Shown here piece after piece: positions 62,793 through 64,000 of a stretch of DNA of 64,000 nt; position 1 is the first letter of the stretch; every line of letters begins with the position of its first letter. Both the position numbers and the translations under genes were made by a program. The notes beneath the pieces are model-generated. The model was not told the origin of the DNA, did no database searches, and worked only from the letters and a program-made list of their open reading frames with translations. This stretch comes from Fasciola hepatica (lineage: Eukaryota; Platyhelminthes; Trematoda; Plagiorchiida; Fasciolidae), in the NCBI GenBank assembly GCA_948099385.1, contig CANUEZ040000113.1, positions 10,924,501 to 10,988,500 of the forward strand, given 5' to 3'.

Positions 62793-64000
62793 TAGGCGTA
62801 CGCTGTTTCAAGTTCGTGGAGGTTCTTACGCTTATGAGGGATTAGGTGTGCCAGAATATCTCTGTTATTGTGTTAATAACAAACGTATCTTTTGCCTCTG
62901 TCTACTGGTCTTGTTACTGATTACTCCGCAATCACCCGGTTAGTGAACCTTTCAACTGTGTCGACAATAAGATAAGATCCATGTGCGTATTTTTATTCAC
63001 ATATTATCGTGCTTTGAGCAGAGGACGAGTACGAAACTTTGCAAGGATGACTGATGAGCTGGTCATCAGACCAATTGGGAGGAAATTTTTAATCGCCAAT
63101 CTAGTACCATGTAGCAATACTTTTGACCTGACTCCTAAGATGATCCGGCTGTGTGTGTGTGTGTATTCGTATGTCCGTTCATTACAGGGGTTGGAAAATT
63201 CAGTCAGATCACTAAGGCGATTCGGGTCAGGTCAAATATAGAGTGCTGGTAACGTTAAATAAATAACGGTGAACGGGATCTCCAACACACCGGAACAGGC
63301 CGTTCACACGCATCACAGATCTGCTGGCTGATATCGGGACAAATCAGAATCATTCTGTTTGGATGACTAAATAGGACTGACAGAGGAGTTGTGTGACAGT
63401 ATGTGAGACGGTTGGAGTCACGGAACAAGAGATAGGAGAAAGATCAAATATTGCACAAATAAGAGAACAACAAAACGGATCATCAAACAGACGGTAAGAC
63501 GGGAAAGAAGGACAATTATGAATGCGAAAAGAATAAGATTAATCCAACCGGCGTAGCAACCAGTGCGTCAGAGACCTCTGAGAAACAACCGGAATGATGG
63601 TTGTGGTGCGACCATAACATTTGGCGGAGCCGTTCACTGGAATATCATTTTGCACCACTTTTTGTTAATTTGATCAGTGAAATTTTGTTGGAATCATATT
63701 AAATAATACCACAAATTTTCTCACGGGGTTTTCGCGCTAAGCACTTTTATCAAAATGTTCGGGATTAAAGTACGATGAAAGTTCAATCGGATCAAGCAAA
63801 TGTGGAATTGGACCAGGTGAAAGCATCGTGTGGGTCGGAAAATGGGTCTCAGAATTTGTCCGGCTAAAAAATCCTAGATTCCTGTGATATTATAATGCAA
63901 CATAATTTCTTCGTTGCTCTAAAAGATTATTCTGTAGATATGGCAAAAAGGAGGATTAAAAAACTCTAAAGTTTCCATGCTACAAAATCCTTGGCTGCAC
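62793..64000 (+). repeat. Right arm of large inverted repeat, cut by window end
   Basis: Mirror of 60949-62156, every base pairing at coordinate sum 124,949. Read on the plus strand it begins near a TGTTTC at 62804, has an LTR-like region to CA at 63618-63619, a TTTGGCGGAGCCG site at 63620-63632 and a gag-like start at ATG 63775 with a stop at 63865-63867. The second short frame after it is also stopped. The arm reaches the last base of the window, so homology may extend further. The 86-codon frame at 62981-63241 and its identical counterpart at 61968-61708 lie inside the LTR-like region and are probably not genes. Confidence 0.85.

Overview
This window looks like nuclear DNA from an invertebrate with a large, repeat-rich genome. 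I think a parasitic flatworm (digenean trematode type) is most likely, but that is inference. The reasons are an AT-leaning composition, very low coding density, no operon structure, a GT-AG intron, and a mixture of decayed RTE-type and CR1/Jockey-type LINEs, BEL/Pao and Ty3/gypsy LTR elements and a Penelope-like element. No sequence here fixes the species. No rRNA, convincing tRNA or CRISPR array was seen. Domain calls come from reading motifs by eye; no database search was run, and ends are approximate unless a splice site, stop or repeat boundary is named.

The one recognisable host gene is a class A (rhodopsin-like) GPCR of biogenic-amine/muscarinic type on the minus strand at 43.7-45.3 kb. 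It has two exons and a 187-bp GT-AG intron whose phase joins TM1-ICL3 to TM6-TM7. Three decayed relatives lie in the same window: a long pseudogene on the minus strand (30.3-31.6 kb), a TM1-TM2 fragment on the plus strand (57.1 kb) and a TM6-TM7 fragment on the plus strand (1.5-1.8 kb). Comparison with the 30.3-31.6 kb copy shows that the best copy is itself frame-disrupted before TM1 and around TM5. The window may therefore hold no intact receptor, unless the breaks are assembly errors.

Most of the rest is a retroelement graveyard. From left to right: CR1-like LINE reverse transcriptase (2.9-3.7 kb, +); internally deleted BEL/Pao (5.8-6.8 kb, -); RTE-like LINE (8.7-10.1 kb, -); longer BEL/Pao (13.4-16.1 kb, -); RTE-like 3' part (18.7-19.1 kb, +); CR1-like LINE with endonuclease and RT (19.7-21.1 kb, +); LINE tails (25.2 and 27.9 kb, +); CR1-like RT (34.8-35.7 kb, -); mixed gypsy pieces (51.1-52.5 kb); a head-to-tail tandem pair of Penelope-like RT segments (53.8-55.8 kb, +); and gypsy RT, RNase H and integrase (58.6-60.1 kb, -).

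The right end (60,949-64,000) is the most striking structure. Two 1,208-bp arms, exactly collinear with no indels and only five mismatches, face away from each other around a 636-bp spacer. Each arm reads like the 5' part of a gypsy-type element: LTR, a primer-binding-like site, and a short gag-like start already broken by a stop codon. The right arm runs off the window end, so its full length is unknown. Near-identity of already dead sequence points to a recent inverted duplication, gene conversion or an assembly artefact rather than two old insertions.
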